Below are positions 7,687 through 15,121 of a stretch of DNA of 35,983 nt, piece after piece. The notes under the pieces are model-generated. The model was not told where the DNA came from and ran no database searches. It was given only the letters and a program-made list of their open reading frames with translations. The position numbers and the translations under genes were made by a program. The stretch is from JBGPOS01 sp041488155 (GTDB taxonomy: Bacteria; Chloroflexota; Dehalococcoidia; Tepidiformales; Tepidiformaceae), in contig JBGPOS010000038.1 of the NCBI GenBank assembly GCA_041488155.1, positions 1 to 35,983 of the forward strand. The letters run 5' to 3'. Position 1 is the stretch's first letter. Each line of letters begins with the position of its first letter.

Positions 7687-8883
7687 TCAGTCGCCCTGCA
7701 GGATGAGGGCGACCTGCTCGCTCATGATCCCGCCGTTCCCGGAAACGAAGGCGGTGTTGCAGTCCTTCACCTGGTTGGCGCCCGAGCGCCCCATCACCTG
7801 CCGCGCGCCGTCACAGACGTGCGACATCCCGCCGGCGAGTCCAGCCTGACCAAAGGAAAGCTGGCCGCCGTGAGTGTTGGAAGGGAAATCGCCCTTGTAC
7901 GTCAGGTCGTGGGAATTGATGAATCTCGCGCCCTCGCCTTTGTTGCAGAAGCCCGCGTCTTCGATGGTCATGAGGACCGTGATGGTGTAGCAGTCATAGA
8001 TCGAGACGGTGTCGATGTCGGCGTGCTTGATCCCGGCCATCTGAAACGCCTGCTGCGATGCCTTGGCGATCGGGGTGTTCATGAGTTCTTCGGCGTACGT
8101 GAGCGTCTTAAAGGCGAGGTGTTCGCCGAAGCCCTTCACCCACACCGGCCGGTTCTTCGACTGCCGTGCCTTTTCCTTGCTGGCCACGACCACTGACGCC
8201 CCGCCCGCTACGGGCATTACGATTTCAAGCATGTGCAGCGGGTCCGCGATCATTGGGCTGTTAAGCACGTCGTCGATCGTGATCGGCTGTCCGTAGAAGA
8301 TGGCGTTCGGATTCGCGCAGGCGTTGGTCCGTTGGTCGACGGCGATCTTGGCCAGCGCTGTGGGGTCGTATCCGTACTCGGCCGCGTAGCGCTGGGCGAT
8401 CATCGCGTAGCCGCAGTTCTGCGCGAGGTTGCCGTAGGGGATCTCGAATTCGGCCTGGGGCGAGCCGTACACCCCACTCGAAGCCCCAAAGTAGCCGCGC
8501 TGCACTGGCGCGGCGTTCGGCGGAGTGGGCCCCGGCGACGAAGGCAGGGTGCAGAGCACGACATCGGCGATGCCCAGCTCCACGGCCGCTGCCGCCCGCC
8601 AGATCATGCCCGCCGCCGCGGCGCCGCCCAGATCGACGATCTCGGCGAAGTTCACCGGCATTCCGAGGTATTCCGAGATCGTGGCTGGCGCGAACATCGA
8701 CGATTCCCGGATCGTCCCGGTGACCAGCCCGTTCACGTCCCTCGGATCGAGCCCGGCGTCGTCGAGGGCCATTTTCGAAAGGGCCGCCCACTGCTCGATG
8801 GAGAACTTGCCTGGCCCCGTTGGCCGGCGCGCCGGCTTCAGTTCGGCGATGCCGACGATAGCCGCCTCACCCCTCAGTCCCAT
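7687..8883 (-). CDS. Ltp2-like thiolase-fold protein (probable acyl-CoA retro-aldolase)
   Basis: A 398-aa thiolase-superfamily protein of the lipid-transfer (SCP-x thiolase/Ltp2) branch. The nucleophilic Cys of true thiolases is missing: the loop reads DLGGAAAAG. The C-terminal CxG cysteine is also absent (FVSGNGG), and the late His motif is altered (HGGQLSFGQ). It keeps the Ltp2-type segment YDCYTITVLMTIEDAGFC followed by NKGEG. Ltp2 enzymes cleave beta-hydroxyacyl-CoA side chains by retro-aldol reaction together with a DUF35 protein; the DUF35 gene follows after 5 bases. Function as aldolase is inferred from these losses and the pairing. The ATG is preceded by GGGAGG. Confidence 0.82.
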   Translation of the reverse strand: MGLRGEAAIVGIAELKPARRPTGPGKFSIEQWAALSKMALDDAGLDPRDVNGLVTGTIRESSMFAPATISEYLGMPVNFAEIVDLGGAAAAGMIWRAAAAVELGIADVVLCTLPSSPGPTPPNAAPVQRGYFGASSGVYGSPQAEFEIPYGNLAQNCGYAMIAQRYAAEYGYDPTALAKIAVDQRTNACANPNAIFYGQPITIDDVLNSPMIADPLHMLEIVMPVAGGASVVVASKEKARQSKNRPVWVKGFGEHLAFKTLTYAEELMNTPIAKASQQAFQMAGIKHADIDTVSIYDCYTITVLMTIEDAGFCNKGEGARFINSHDLTYKGDFPSNTHGGQLSFGQAGLAGGMSHVCDGARQVMGRSGANQVKDCNTAFVSGNGGIMSEQVALILQGD

Positions 8884-8962
8884 GCCTGCCTCCCTTTCTC
8901 TTAGACCCCGGCCACGCCAGCCTCACCCCACCGCCAGCGGCGGCGCCAGCTCGATGAACGGC

Positions 8963-9400
8963 TCACTTGCCGCGCCGGGGCAGGCTCACCGTCGCCGTGC
9001 CCGGCATGATGACCTGTCCTTCGCCCTTTTCCTCGTGGATCTCGAGGTCGATGAGGCCCCGCCCCGCCTCTTCGCGCCGGCCCACGACCCTGCCCGTGAA
9101 CCGCAGCTCCTCGCCGGGGAAGGCGTTCGCCCGGTTCTGAAGTTGGATTCTCACAAGGCGGCCCTTCGGCCCCGCCCAATTGGTCAGCGTCTTGGCCATG
9201 AGCCCGGCCTGGAGCGGGCCGTGGACCAGGATGTCCGGGTGGCCCTCAACCCCGATCGCATAGGGCCTGTCGTAGTGGATGCGGTGCCCGTTGTTTGTGG
9301 CAGCACTGAAAAAGAACATCTGCACTTCGGAGACGACTTCGGTGTGGGTTGGAATTGCGTCGCCGACCTTCACGTCTTCGAAGAACACCTGCTCAGACAT
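8963..9400 (-). CDS. MaoC-like hydratase subunit, HTD2/mesaconyl-type
   Basis: A single hot-dog domain of 145 aa. The hydratase-2 motif appears as NNGHRIHYDRPYA, then ILVHGPLQAGL, the form seen in HTD2-type dehydratases and mesaconyl-C4-CoA hydratase. The catalytic His is kept, but the Asp five residues before it is Asn. It follows the companion subunit (9403-9900) by two bases, and its GAGG ribosome site sits inside that gene's end, so the pair should be translated together as a heterodimer. Expected reaction: hydration of an enoyl-CoA, or the reverse dehydration, supplying the beta-hydroxyacyl-CoA for the Ltp2-like protein downstream. Confidence 0.85.
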   Translation of the reverse strand: MSEQVFFEDVKVGDAIPTHTEVVSEVQMFFFSAATNNGHRIHYDRPYAIGVEGHPDILVHGPLQAGLMAKTLTNWAGPKGRLVRIQLQNRANAFPGEELRFTGRVVGRREEAGRGLIDLEIHEEKGEGQVIMPGTATVSLPRRGK

Positions 9401-9402
9401 CG

Positions 9403-9900
9403 TTACCTCGCTATCGTCGAGCCGCGGCCCTTTGCGACCACGACGCCGTCCTGGTTGGTGTAGACGGTCTCACGCGTCATCAATACGAAAGGCCCCGAGC
9501 GTCCCTCTTTCTCTTCGATGCTCGCGAGCTTCGATACGGATGTGAGCACGTCGCCAGGGTAGATGGGTTCGTAGTATTCGGTCTCTTCGCCGCCCGCCAT
9601 GCGCCGCTCTGCCTTGAGGGGGATGTCTCCACGGCGGCCACCGCCACCGGGGATCCCGTCGGGGCGGAGATTCTCAAGCCGGGTCACGCCCTGCATCACC
9701 TGGGACAGGAAGAGCGGCGGCATCACGACGTCCCGGTAGCCGTGCGACTTCGCAATCTGTTCGTCGAAATAAAGGGGATTGAGGTCGTTCACGGCGGCCG
9801 CCCAGCGCTGGAACTCCTTCTTGTAGACCGCGCCCGTCTGGCCACCCGTCTCGCGGCCGACCATAGCCAGCGCTTCCGGCGTGATGAGCGACTCTGCCAT
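9403..9900 (-). CDS. MaoC N-terminal-type / FAS1-like dehydratase subunit
   Basis: A 165-aa hot-dog protein of the MaoC_dehydrat_N / HadA-HadC type. At the hydratase motif it reads NDLNPLYFDEQ: the Asp-Asn-Pro frame is present, but the catalytic His is Tyr, as in the structural partner of two-subunit MaoC enzymes. Strong GGGAGG ribosome site before ATG. It heads a pair with 8963-9400, which carries the His. Together they would form one enoyl-CoA hydratase/dehydratase comparable to HadAB or to the ChsH1-ChsH2 MaoC pair. It lies 91 bases after the P450 gene, in the same direction. Confidence 0.83.
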   Translation of the reverse strand: MAESLITPEALAMVGRETGGQTGAVYKKEFQRWAAAVNDLNPLYFDEQIAKSHGYRDVVMPPLFLSQVMQGVTRLENLRPDGIPGGGGRRGDIPLKAERRMAGGEETEYYEPIYPGDVLTSVSKLASIEEKEGRSGPFVLMTRETVYTNQDGVVVAKGRGSTIAR

Positions 9901-9928
9901 TTGAGGCCTCCCTTCGAGAGGTCGATCT

Positions 9929-9976
9929 GAGCCCCAGACATGGATGTCCGGCTGGCTCCTTGTCGGCGCTCGACAA
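9929..9976. other. Two inverted repeats between P450 and MaoC pair
   Basis: The 91-base gap holds a perfect inverted repeat TTGTCG-N5-CGACAA (9960-9976) and an imperfect hairpin with GAGCC/GGCTC arms (9929-9933 and 9954-9958). On the minus strand they follow the P450 stop. No T-run follows, so this is either an RNA-processing or attenuation hairpin or an operator for the MaoC pair. The 17-base repeat is the better of the two. Confidence 0.35.
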
Positions 9977-9991
9977 CGCCGGGAGTCGCCG

Positions 9992-11263
9992 TTAGCCCCT
10001 CGGCCTGAACCGGACAGGCATGTGCTTGATCCCGCCGACCAGCGTCGAACTCAGGCGCTCGACCGGTCCGTCGAGTTCGATCACCGGAAGGCGCTGGAGC
10101 AACTCCTTGAAGATGATCTGGAGTTCCATCCTCGCCAGGTTCGAGCCCAGGCAGAAGTGCTCGCCGAAGCCGCCGAACGCGAGGTGATCGTTCGGACTGC
10201 GCAGAATGTCGAAGGTGTAGGGGTCGTCGAACACCTCTTCGTCGCGGTTCGCCGAAGGGTAGAACATCGTCACCGCCTCGCCCGCGGCAATCTTCTGGCC
10301 GCGAATCTCGGTGTCGCTCACCGCCGTGCGCGCGAAATGAATGATCGGCGACACGAAGCGCAGCATCTCTTCCACCGCCGACGGCGCGAGCGAGGGGTCG
10401 TCGCGGAGCTTCGCCATCTGGTCGGGGTGCTCAATGAGCGTGAGCATTCCGCCGCTTGTGGCGTTGCGCGTCGTCTCGTTGCCGGCCACCACGAGCAGGA
10501 AGCAGTAGGCGATGATGTCCATGTCCGAGATTTGCTGCCCGTCGACTTCGGACTTGATGAGCACGCTGATGAGGTCGTTCTTCGGCTTTTGCTTCCTCTC
10601 GCCGAGCAACTTGGCGAAGTAGCCGAACATGTTCATCAGCGCCGTGCGGCCGGTTTCCTGTGCCGTGCGGCCCTTCTGGTATTCGGGATCGCCGGCGCCG
10701 ATGGACTCGTTGGTCCACTCGAACATGAGCTCCGCGTCTTCACGCGGTACCCCGATCATCTCGGTGATGACGAAGACCGGGAGCTTGGCCGCGAGGTCAC
10801 CGACGAAGTCGGCGTGACCAACTTTCGACACCTGGTCGACGAGGCGCATCGCGACGTCGCTGATGATTCCCTGGGAGAGTTCTTCGACGTGCGGTTCGAG
10901 CACTGCCAACCCGCGGGGGGTAAACCGGCGGCTCACCAGATTCCGGTACTTTCCGTGCTCCGGGGGGTCCATCGTGAGGATGTGGTGCTGGCGTAACTCC
11001 ACATTGTCCGTCGCAGTGGCTTCCTGCTCCCGGTCGCTGATGACGAGACGCTGGCTGCTGACGAATATGTCCGGAGCTTTGGAAATCGCCAGGATGTCCG
11101 TGTGCTTGGTTATGGCCCAGAAGGGCGTCACTCCGGGGCGGTCGTACCAGTACACCGGAGCGTCGCGGCGAAGTGCGTCCCACGCATGCCAGGGATATCC
11201 GGTCGTGCGATAGACCTCGGACGAGATGATGTCGAGGTCGCCCAGTGCGGGGGCGGTGGTCAT
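9992..11263 (-). CDS. Cytochrome P450, CYP124/125/142-like
   Basis: A 423-aa soluble P450. It shows the I-helix motif VAGNETTRNATSGG, a K-helix EEMLR and the haem loop FGGFGEHFCLGSNLAR with the ligand cysteine at about residue 371. The AGNETTRNA form is characteristic of the CYP124/125/142 group, which hydroxylates terminal methyls of sterols and branched chains; the assignment to that group is by motif, not by alignment. An AGAGAGG ribosome site precedes ATG. It follows a [3Fe-4S] ferredoxin gene by 28 bases, the likely electron donor. As the first catalytic enzyme of the block, it may start side-chain oxidation of an isoprenoid or steroid-like substrate. Confidence 0.92.
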   Translation of the reverse strand: MTTAPALGDLDIISSEVYRTTGYPWHAWDALRRDAPVYWYDRPGVTPFWAITKHTDILAISKAPDIFVSSQRLVISDREQEATATDNVELRQHHILTMDPPEHGKYRNLVSRRFTPRGLAVLEPHVEELSQGIISDVAMRLVDQVSKVGHADFVGDLAAKLPVFVITEMIGVPREDAELMFEWTNESIGAGDPEYQKGRTAQETGRTALMNMFGYFAKLLGERKQKPKNDLISVLIKSEVDGQQISDMDIIAYCFLLVVAGNETTRNATSGGMLTLIEHPDQMAKLRDDPSLAPSAVEEMLRFVSPIIHFARTAVSDTEIRGQKIAAGEAVTMFYPSANRDEEVFDDPYTFDILRSPNDHLAFGGFGEHFCLGSNLARMELQIIFKELLQRLPVIELDGPVERLSSTLVGGIKHMPVRFRPRG

Positions 11264-11291
11264 AGTCGAACCTCTCTGGCCATGGGATTCT

Positions 11292-11483
11292 CTAGTTCTC
11301 GAGCGCGATGGCCTGCCTCGGGCACATCTTCACCGCCCGTTCCACCTGTGGACGCAGCGCCTCGGGGACCTGCTCCATAAGGACGTAGCTCTTGTCGTCG
11401 TCGCGGACTTCGAACACCTCGGGCGCGACCCGCATGCACCTGGCGTGCCCCTCGCACCGGTCGTGGTCGACGCTCACTCTCAC
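11292..11483 (-). CDS. [3Fe-4S] ferredoxin for P450
   Basis: A 63-aa ferredoxin. Cluster ligands appear as CEGHARC, that is CxxHxxC with His at the position that would hold the fourth iron, and a distal CP in KMCPRQAI, the arrangement of single-cluster 3Fe-4S ferredoxins that serve bacterial P450s. The GTG start is preceded by AAGGA at good spacing. It is the first gene of the minus-strand block and is followed after 28 bases by the P450. No ferredoxin reductase gene lies in the window, so a genome-encoded reductase must supply electrons. Confidence 0.92.
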   Translation of the reverse strand: MRVSVDHDRCEGHARCMRVAPEVFEVRDDDKSYVLMEQVPEALRPQVERAVKMCPRQAIALEN

Positions 11484-11579
11484 TGCTCGGTCCTTATCAG
11501 TGCGGTCACCCGCTTGAAGCTTTCAGCGTCTGGCCGGAGGTGTCCACGAGGTTGGCCCGCATTCGGTCTGATCGAGTGA

Positions 11580-11591
11580 GCGAGCGCTCGC
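11580..11591. promoter_or_regulatory. 12-base palindrome next to -10 (candidate operator)
   Basis: A perfect palindrome GCGAGCGCTCGC, beginning five bases downstream of the -10 of the ferredoxin-P450 promoter, so it would cover the transcription start. Its half-site GCGAGCG is shared with the longer palindrome at 23073-23088. A repressor site is inferred from position only. Confidence 0.4.
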
Positions 11592-11596
11592 CGCAG

Positions 11597-11625
11597 AGCC
11601 TAAGCGGGGGGTACAACGGCGTCAA
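11597..11625 (-). promoter_or_regulatory. Candidate promoter of ferredoxin-P450 block
   Basis: On the minus strand: TTGACG (11625-11620), 17-base spacer, TAGGCT (11602-11597). It lies just after the stop of the upstream oxidoreductase gene and about 115 bases before the ferredoxin start. The hexamers resemble the other promoters in the window (TTGACN ... TANNCT). Confidence 0.55.
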
Positions 11626-11637
11626 GGCGGGCACGGC

Positions 11638-12651
11638 TCAGCCGCCGGCGTGCAGGATTTCGAGGGCTGCGCGGGTGCGGGGATCGCCGGGTCCAGTTCT
11701 GGGGCTCCACATAACGGCGCTGCAGATGGGCCCGTAGCGCGTCCGGATCTTGCGCGCCACTTCCTCCTGCGTCCCCGTCTCGGCGAGCGTTTCCACCATC
11801 TCATCGGTCACGAGCCCGGTCATTTCGTGCCACTTGCCCGCCAGCGAGAGTTCGTGGAGCTGGAGATTGAGGCCCTTCCAACCGTGGAGTTCGAGCGCGG
11901 CTGCGTACGTTCGTGTGGAGCCGTAGAAAGAAATGGAGCGGGCAACGCTGCGCTTTGCCACCAGGAGCTCCTCCTCCGTGTCGCCGGTAGCGGTGAAGCC
12001 GCTCCACAGCAACTCGATGTCCTCGAGCCTCCGCCCAGCCTTCCGGGCGCCCTGTTCAACGGCGGGAAGGATGATCTCGGTGATGTACCTGTACGAGCAC
12101 ATCGGATGGATGAGCAGCCCATCGCACACTTCGCCAGCAACCCGCGCCATGCCCGGCCCGAGCGCCGAGACGTAGATAGGGATATCCGGGTGCGCGATTC
12201 GCTCGGGCGAGAAGTTCGGCGTCATCAGGGTGAACGTGTAGTGCTCGCCCATGAACTTCAGTGGGGCGCCCGTGGCCCAGGTGTTCCAGATGGCCCGCAG
12301 GGCGAGGACGTACTCGCGCATCCGTGGTGCTGGCGGCGACCAGGGCACGCTGAAACGCCGTTCGTTGTGGCCCTTCACCTGCGTGCCAAGCCCGAGCTGG
12401 AACCGCCCGCCGCTGTAGCCCTGGAGGTCCCATGCGACGTTGGCGACCACCATCGGGCTGCGCGGGAACGAGATCGCGAGGCCGGTCCGCAGCTTGACAT
12501 TCTGGGTGTGCTCCGCCGCGAGCACGAGCGGCAAGAACGGATCGTGGGAGGTCTCGAAGGAGACTACGGCGTCGTAACCAGCGGCTTCCGCCTGGCGAGC
12601 GGCCTCGATGACCTGGGAGCCGAGATGAGGAAGGCCAGTCTCTACGCGCAT
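11638..12651 (-). CDS. F420-dependent oxidoreductase, LLM class (MSMEG_2256-like)
   Basis: A 337-aa TIM-barrel protein of the luciferase-like/F420 superfamily. The N-terminal MRVETGLP, SFETSHDPFLPL, SFPRSPMVVANVAWDLQ and SGGRFQLGLG motifs match the family known as F420_MSMEG_2256 (TIGR03617), so F420 is the expected cofactor. The ATG is preceded by GGAAGGA. It has its own promoter (12747-12776) and lies divergent to the nitronate monooxygenase operon, with the ferredoxin-P450 block downstream. Role: hydride transfer on an unknown substrate, possibly ketone, alcohol or enone chemistry on the same compound. Confidence 0.88.
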   Translation of the reverse strand: MRVETGLPHLGSQVIEAARQAEAAGYDAVVSFETSHDPFLPLVLAAEHTQNVKLRTGLAISFPRSPMVVANVAWDLQGYSGGRFQLGLGTQVKGHNERRFSVPWSPPAPRMREYVLALRAIWNTWATGAPLKFMGEHYTFTLMTPNFSPERIAHPDIPIYVSALGPGMARVAGEVCDGLLIHPMCSYRYITEIILPAVEQGARKAGRRLEDIELLWSGFTATGDTEEELLVAKRSVARSISFYGSTRTYAAALELHGWKGLNLQLHELSLAGKWHEMTGLVTDEMVETLAETGTQEEVARKIRTRYGPICSAVMWSPRTGPGDPRTRAALEILHAGG

Positions 12652-12688
12652 CTCTGTGGTCCTTCCGTCGAACGGGATCCGGGCCGCG

Positions 12689-12718
12689 TTGTCGGCCCCC
12701 TTTGGCCGTTGCTATACT
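12689..12718 (+). promoter_or_regulatory. Candidate promoter of nitronate monooxygenase-etf operon
   Basis: TTGTCG (12689-12694), 18-base spacer, TATACT (12713-12718). The -10 is good and the -35 is moderate. The predicted start near 12725 leaves a leader of about 150 bases before the ATG at 12878. It faces the opposing promoter at 12747-12776. Confidence 0.45.
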
Positions 12719-12730
12719 CCGGCCGAACGC

Positions 12731-12744
12731 CGCCCGCGCGGGCG
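12731..12744. promoter_or_regulatory. 14-base palindrome between opposing promoters
   Basis: A perfect palindrome CGCCCGCGCGGGCG lies between the -10 boxes of the two face-to-face promoters, three bases from the minus-strand -10. A bound protein there could control both directions. GC-only palindromes arise easily in this composition, so the case rests on position. Confidence 0.35.
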
Positions 12745-12746
12745 CA

Positions 12747-12776
12747 AGCGTAGGCAGCCGCCAGTCAGGCTGTCAA
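12747..12776 (-). promoter_or_regulatory. Promoter of F420-type oxidoreductase
   Basis: On the minus strand: TTGACA (12776-12771), 18-base spacer ending TGCC, TACGCT (12752-12747). The -35 is the full consensus. The same two hexamers at the same spacing recur at 23103-23132. The leader to the ATG at 12651 would be about 90 bases. Confidence 0.65.
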
Positions 12777-12877
12777 AGCAGCCTCCACGCGTCGAACGCC
12801 GGCGTCACCGACCCGGCCCGAACGAGTACGATGATTTACAGGGGCGCCAGGACCCTCATGACGAAGGACACGAAACG

Positions 12878-13993
12878 ATGAGACTGCACACCAAGATTTG
12901 CGACACCTTCGGGGCCGAGTTCCCGATTTTTGCGTTCACCCACTGCAAAGACGTGGCTGCTGCGGTCACCAACGCCGGGGGGGTTGGGGTGCTGGGGGAG
13001 CTGGCGAGGGAACCCGACCAGATCGTGAAGGACATCCAGTGGATGCGGGATCGCGTCGGGAGCAAGCCCTTCGGCATCGACCTCGTGTTCCCCGCCTCAG
13101 TCCCGGCCGGGATGCCCTCGCTCGGTGACCTCGCCGCCCAGATTCCGCAGTCCCATCTCGATTTCATCGAGAGCATCTTCACCGAATACAAGATCCCGAA
13201 GCCCAGGGGCAACGTAAACGCTGCCGGCACGGCAATGGGCGGCCTCTACAGCCAGGAGACGGCCCGGAAGCAACTCGACGCGGTCCTCTCCGAACGGGTC
13301 CCCTTCCTCGCCTCCGGGCTCGGAAACCCCGCCTTTGTGATCGAGGCGGCACACGCCCGCGGCATCAAGGTCGGCGGCCTCATCGGGCGGGTGCGCCAGG
13401 CTCGGCGAGAGATAGAAGCGGGAGTCGACGTCGTCATCGCACAGGGCTACGACGCCGGCGGCCACACGGGCGATATCGGGACGTTCACCCTCGTTCCTCG
13501 CGTCGTTCAGATCGCCGGTGATACCCCGGTGCTCCTCGCGGGTGGCGTCGGCACGGGCGGTCACCTCGCCGCTGCTCTCTGCCTCGGCGCTCAAGGCGTC
13601 TGGACGGGCTCTATCTGGCTCGCCAGCCGGGAGTCGGACATGAGCATGATGATGAAAGAGCGGCTCGTCGAAGCGACGGAAGAAGACACCATCCGATCGC
13701 GGGCGCTAACCGGGAAGCCCGCGCGCCAGCTGCGCAACCGCTACAACGCGCTCTGGGAAGACCCCAAGAACCCGGATCCCCTGCCGATGCCCCTCCAGGG
13801 GATTCTCACCGCCGGCCTCCAGGCCGCCATCCGCGAAAACGAGATGGTCGAGTGGATGGGTACGCCCCTGGGCCAAATGGTCGGGAACATCAGCGCCATC
13901 AAGCCCTGCTCCGAGATCGTCCTCGACCTGGTGGGCGAAGCGATGGACATCCTCGACGAGGTCGTCGGAGAGCCGGAGGGAAGCCTCGCGTGA
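12878..13993 (+). CDS. Nitronate monooxygenase-like FMN protein (2-nitropropane dioxygenase family)
   Basis: A 371-aa TIM-barrel flavoprotein. The frame is open further upstream, but ATG 12878 is chosen because GAAGGA lies before it and because the family's N-terminal sequence (TKICDTFGAEFPIF) begins there. The FMN/phosphate-binding region is clear: GYDAGGHTGDIGTFTLVP, LLAGGVGTGGHLAAAL and GAQGVWTGSIWL. Members oxidise nitronates or act as enoyl reductases or as FMN-dependent oxidases with other substrates, and many are misnamed. It is first in a coupled operon; the next start codon overlaps its stop (GTGA). Being upstream of etfBA suggests an oxidoreductase role linked to electron transfer, but that is inference. 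Confidence 0.87.
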   Translation: MRLHTKICDTFGAEFPIFAFTHCKDVAAAVTNAGGVGVLGELAREPDQIVKDIQWMRDRVGSKPFGIDLVFPASVPAGMPSLGDLAAQIPQSHLDFIESIFTEYKIPKPRGNVNAAGTAMGGLYSQETARKQLDAVLSERVPFLASGLGNPAFVIEAAHARGIKVGGLIGRVRQARREIEAGVDVVIAQGYDAGGHTGDIGTFTLVPRVVQIAGDTPVLLAGGVGTGGHLAAALCLGAQGVWTGSIWLASRESDMSMMMKERLVEATEEDTIRSRALTGKPARQLRNRYNALWEDPKNPDPLPMPLQGILTAGLQAAIRENEMVEWMGTPLGQMVGNISAIKPCSEIVLDLVGEAMDILDEVVGEPEGSLA

Positions 13994-14283
13994 GCTTCCC
14001 GGCCAGCGGGAATGGCTCCACTGTCGATGCAGCCACGCCGCCGAGTCCCCAGTTTCAGTTCGATGAGAGCCTCGCCGGCAGGCGCGCGGAATGTGACGGT
14101 GGCGGCCTGACCTCGGCCGGGGTCGCCGGACGTGATGAGTTCGCGGGCATCCTTACGGGATTCTTCGTCGAGCACGGGGATCCGCCGAGCCGCTGGTACC
14201 TCCTCGCCGCTATCGAAGGCAAGTCCGACAGCCGCGAAAGCGCCTGGTGCGAACGCGGCTTCCTGTTTGTGGATGGGGAGTAG
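13990..14283 (+). CDS. Small protein of unknown function
   Basis: A 97-aa reading frame whose GTG overlaps the stop of the preceding gene (GTGA), as expected for translational coupling. I do not recognise it. The first 30 residues are Ser/Pro/Thr-rich; the rest includes GRDEFAGILTGFFVEHGDPPSRWYLLAAIEG and a C-terminal WCERGFLFVDGE. Third codon positions are more GC-rich than in the competing antisense frame, and it fills the gap between two genes of one operon, both of which favour it being real. A long antisense frame over the same bases makes this call uncertain. Confidence 0.5.
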   Translation: MSFPASGNGSTVDAATPPSPQFQFDESLAGRRAECDGGGLTSAGVAGRDEFAGILTGFFVEHGDPPSRWYLLAAIEGKSDSRESAWCERGFLFVDGE

Positions 14284-14293
14284 CGAGCCAGCG

Positions 14294-15121
14294 GTGCGCA
14301 TTGTCGTCTGCGCGAAGGAAGTTCCCGACCCGGACGCTGTCAACGCGTACGCCGTGAGCGGCCGGCTCACCATCGGCGAGGACGGCAAGACGATCGCCCA
14401 GGCAGCCGTCCCCCTGCTGATGAACGCGTACGACGAGCAGGCGATCGAGGCGGTCCTGCGGCTGCGCGACGCAGGCCACGAATGTTCGCTCACGGTCGTG
14501 ACCGTAGGCACGACGCGTCCCGAATACCTGCGAAAGGCCGGAGCGCTTGGCGCAGACGAGATCGTCCAAATTCACCACAAGGCTGCTCACCCCGACACGC
14601 TCGTCGTCGGGACACTGCTCGCGGCCTACATTCGCTCGTCCGGAGGGGCCGACCTCGTGCTCTGCGGCCGGCAGGCGTCCGACGACGACCAGGGGGTCGT
14701 CCCGGCCGCGGTGGCCGAAGAGCTTAGCTTCCCGCTGGTGACCATGGCCCGCGAGATCCGGCTGGTCGGTCGCCAATTGACGGTCGTACGGGCTACACCG
14801 GACGGGGACGAGACGGTTGAATGCACCCTGCCCGCCGTTGTCAGCGTGAGTAGCGAGCTCGGCACGCCCCGCATGCCTACCGCCCGAGACGTCATCGCGG
14901 CGAGGGCAAAGAAGCCAACTCTCATTGACTCTGCCGCCCTGGGACTTGACGATCGGGCACTCGCGCCGCGGCTGATCCTTCGCTCGCTGGTCGTGCCGCA
15001 GAAGACCGGGAGTTGCGAGTTCATCGAAGCGGACTCGTCCGCCAACACGGCCCGGGCCCTCGTAAACAGGCTCCGCGACCTGGGACTAGCCATTGGATCG
15101 GGCGCCAGCCCGTCAGGATGA
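14294..15121 (+). CDS. etfB: Electron transfer flavoprotein beta subunit
   Basis: A 275-aa ETF beta subunit, which binds AMP and passes electrons from acyl-CoA dehydrogenases toward the quinone pool with ETF alpha. The start is taken at GTG 14294 because it gives MRIVVCAKEVPDPDA, the usual ETF-beta N-terminus; an ATG at 14273 is possible but has no ribosome site. Further support: a CGRQASDDDQGVVPAAVAEEL segment (AMP-binding loop region) and the family signature around VVRATPDGDETVECTLPAVVSV. Its stop overlaps the etfA start as ATGA. The likely electron source is the acyl-CoA dehydrogenase pair at 18335-20615. Confidence 0.93.
   Translation: MRIVVCAKEVPDPDAVNAYAVSGRLTIGEDGKTIAQAAVPLLMNAYDEQAIEAVLRLRDAGHECSLTVVTVGTTRPEYLRKAGALGADEIVQIHHKAAHPDTLVVGTLLAAYIRSSGGADLVLCGRQASDDDQGVVPAAVAEELSFPLVTMAREIRLVGRQLTVVRATPDGDETVECTLPAVVSVSSELGTPRMPTARDVIAARAKKPTLIDSAALGLDDRALAPRLILRSLVVPQKTGSCEFIEADSSANTARALVNRLRDLGLAIGSGASPSG

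Noticed and set aside
12656..12877. Longer N-terminus for the nitronate monooxygenase-like protein
   Set aside because: The extension runs through the promoter region, is Arg/Pro-rich and adds residues not found in the family; ATG 12878 has a ribosome site.
13741..14511. 256-codon minus-strand frame covering the small gene at 13990-14283
   Set aside because: It also overlaps the conserved ends of two real genes; the plus frame has higher GC at third positions and start/stop coupling. Not fully excluded for the central part.
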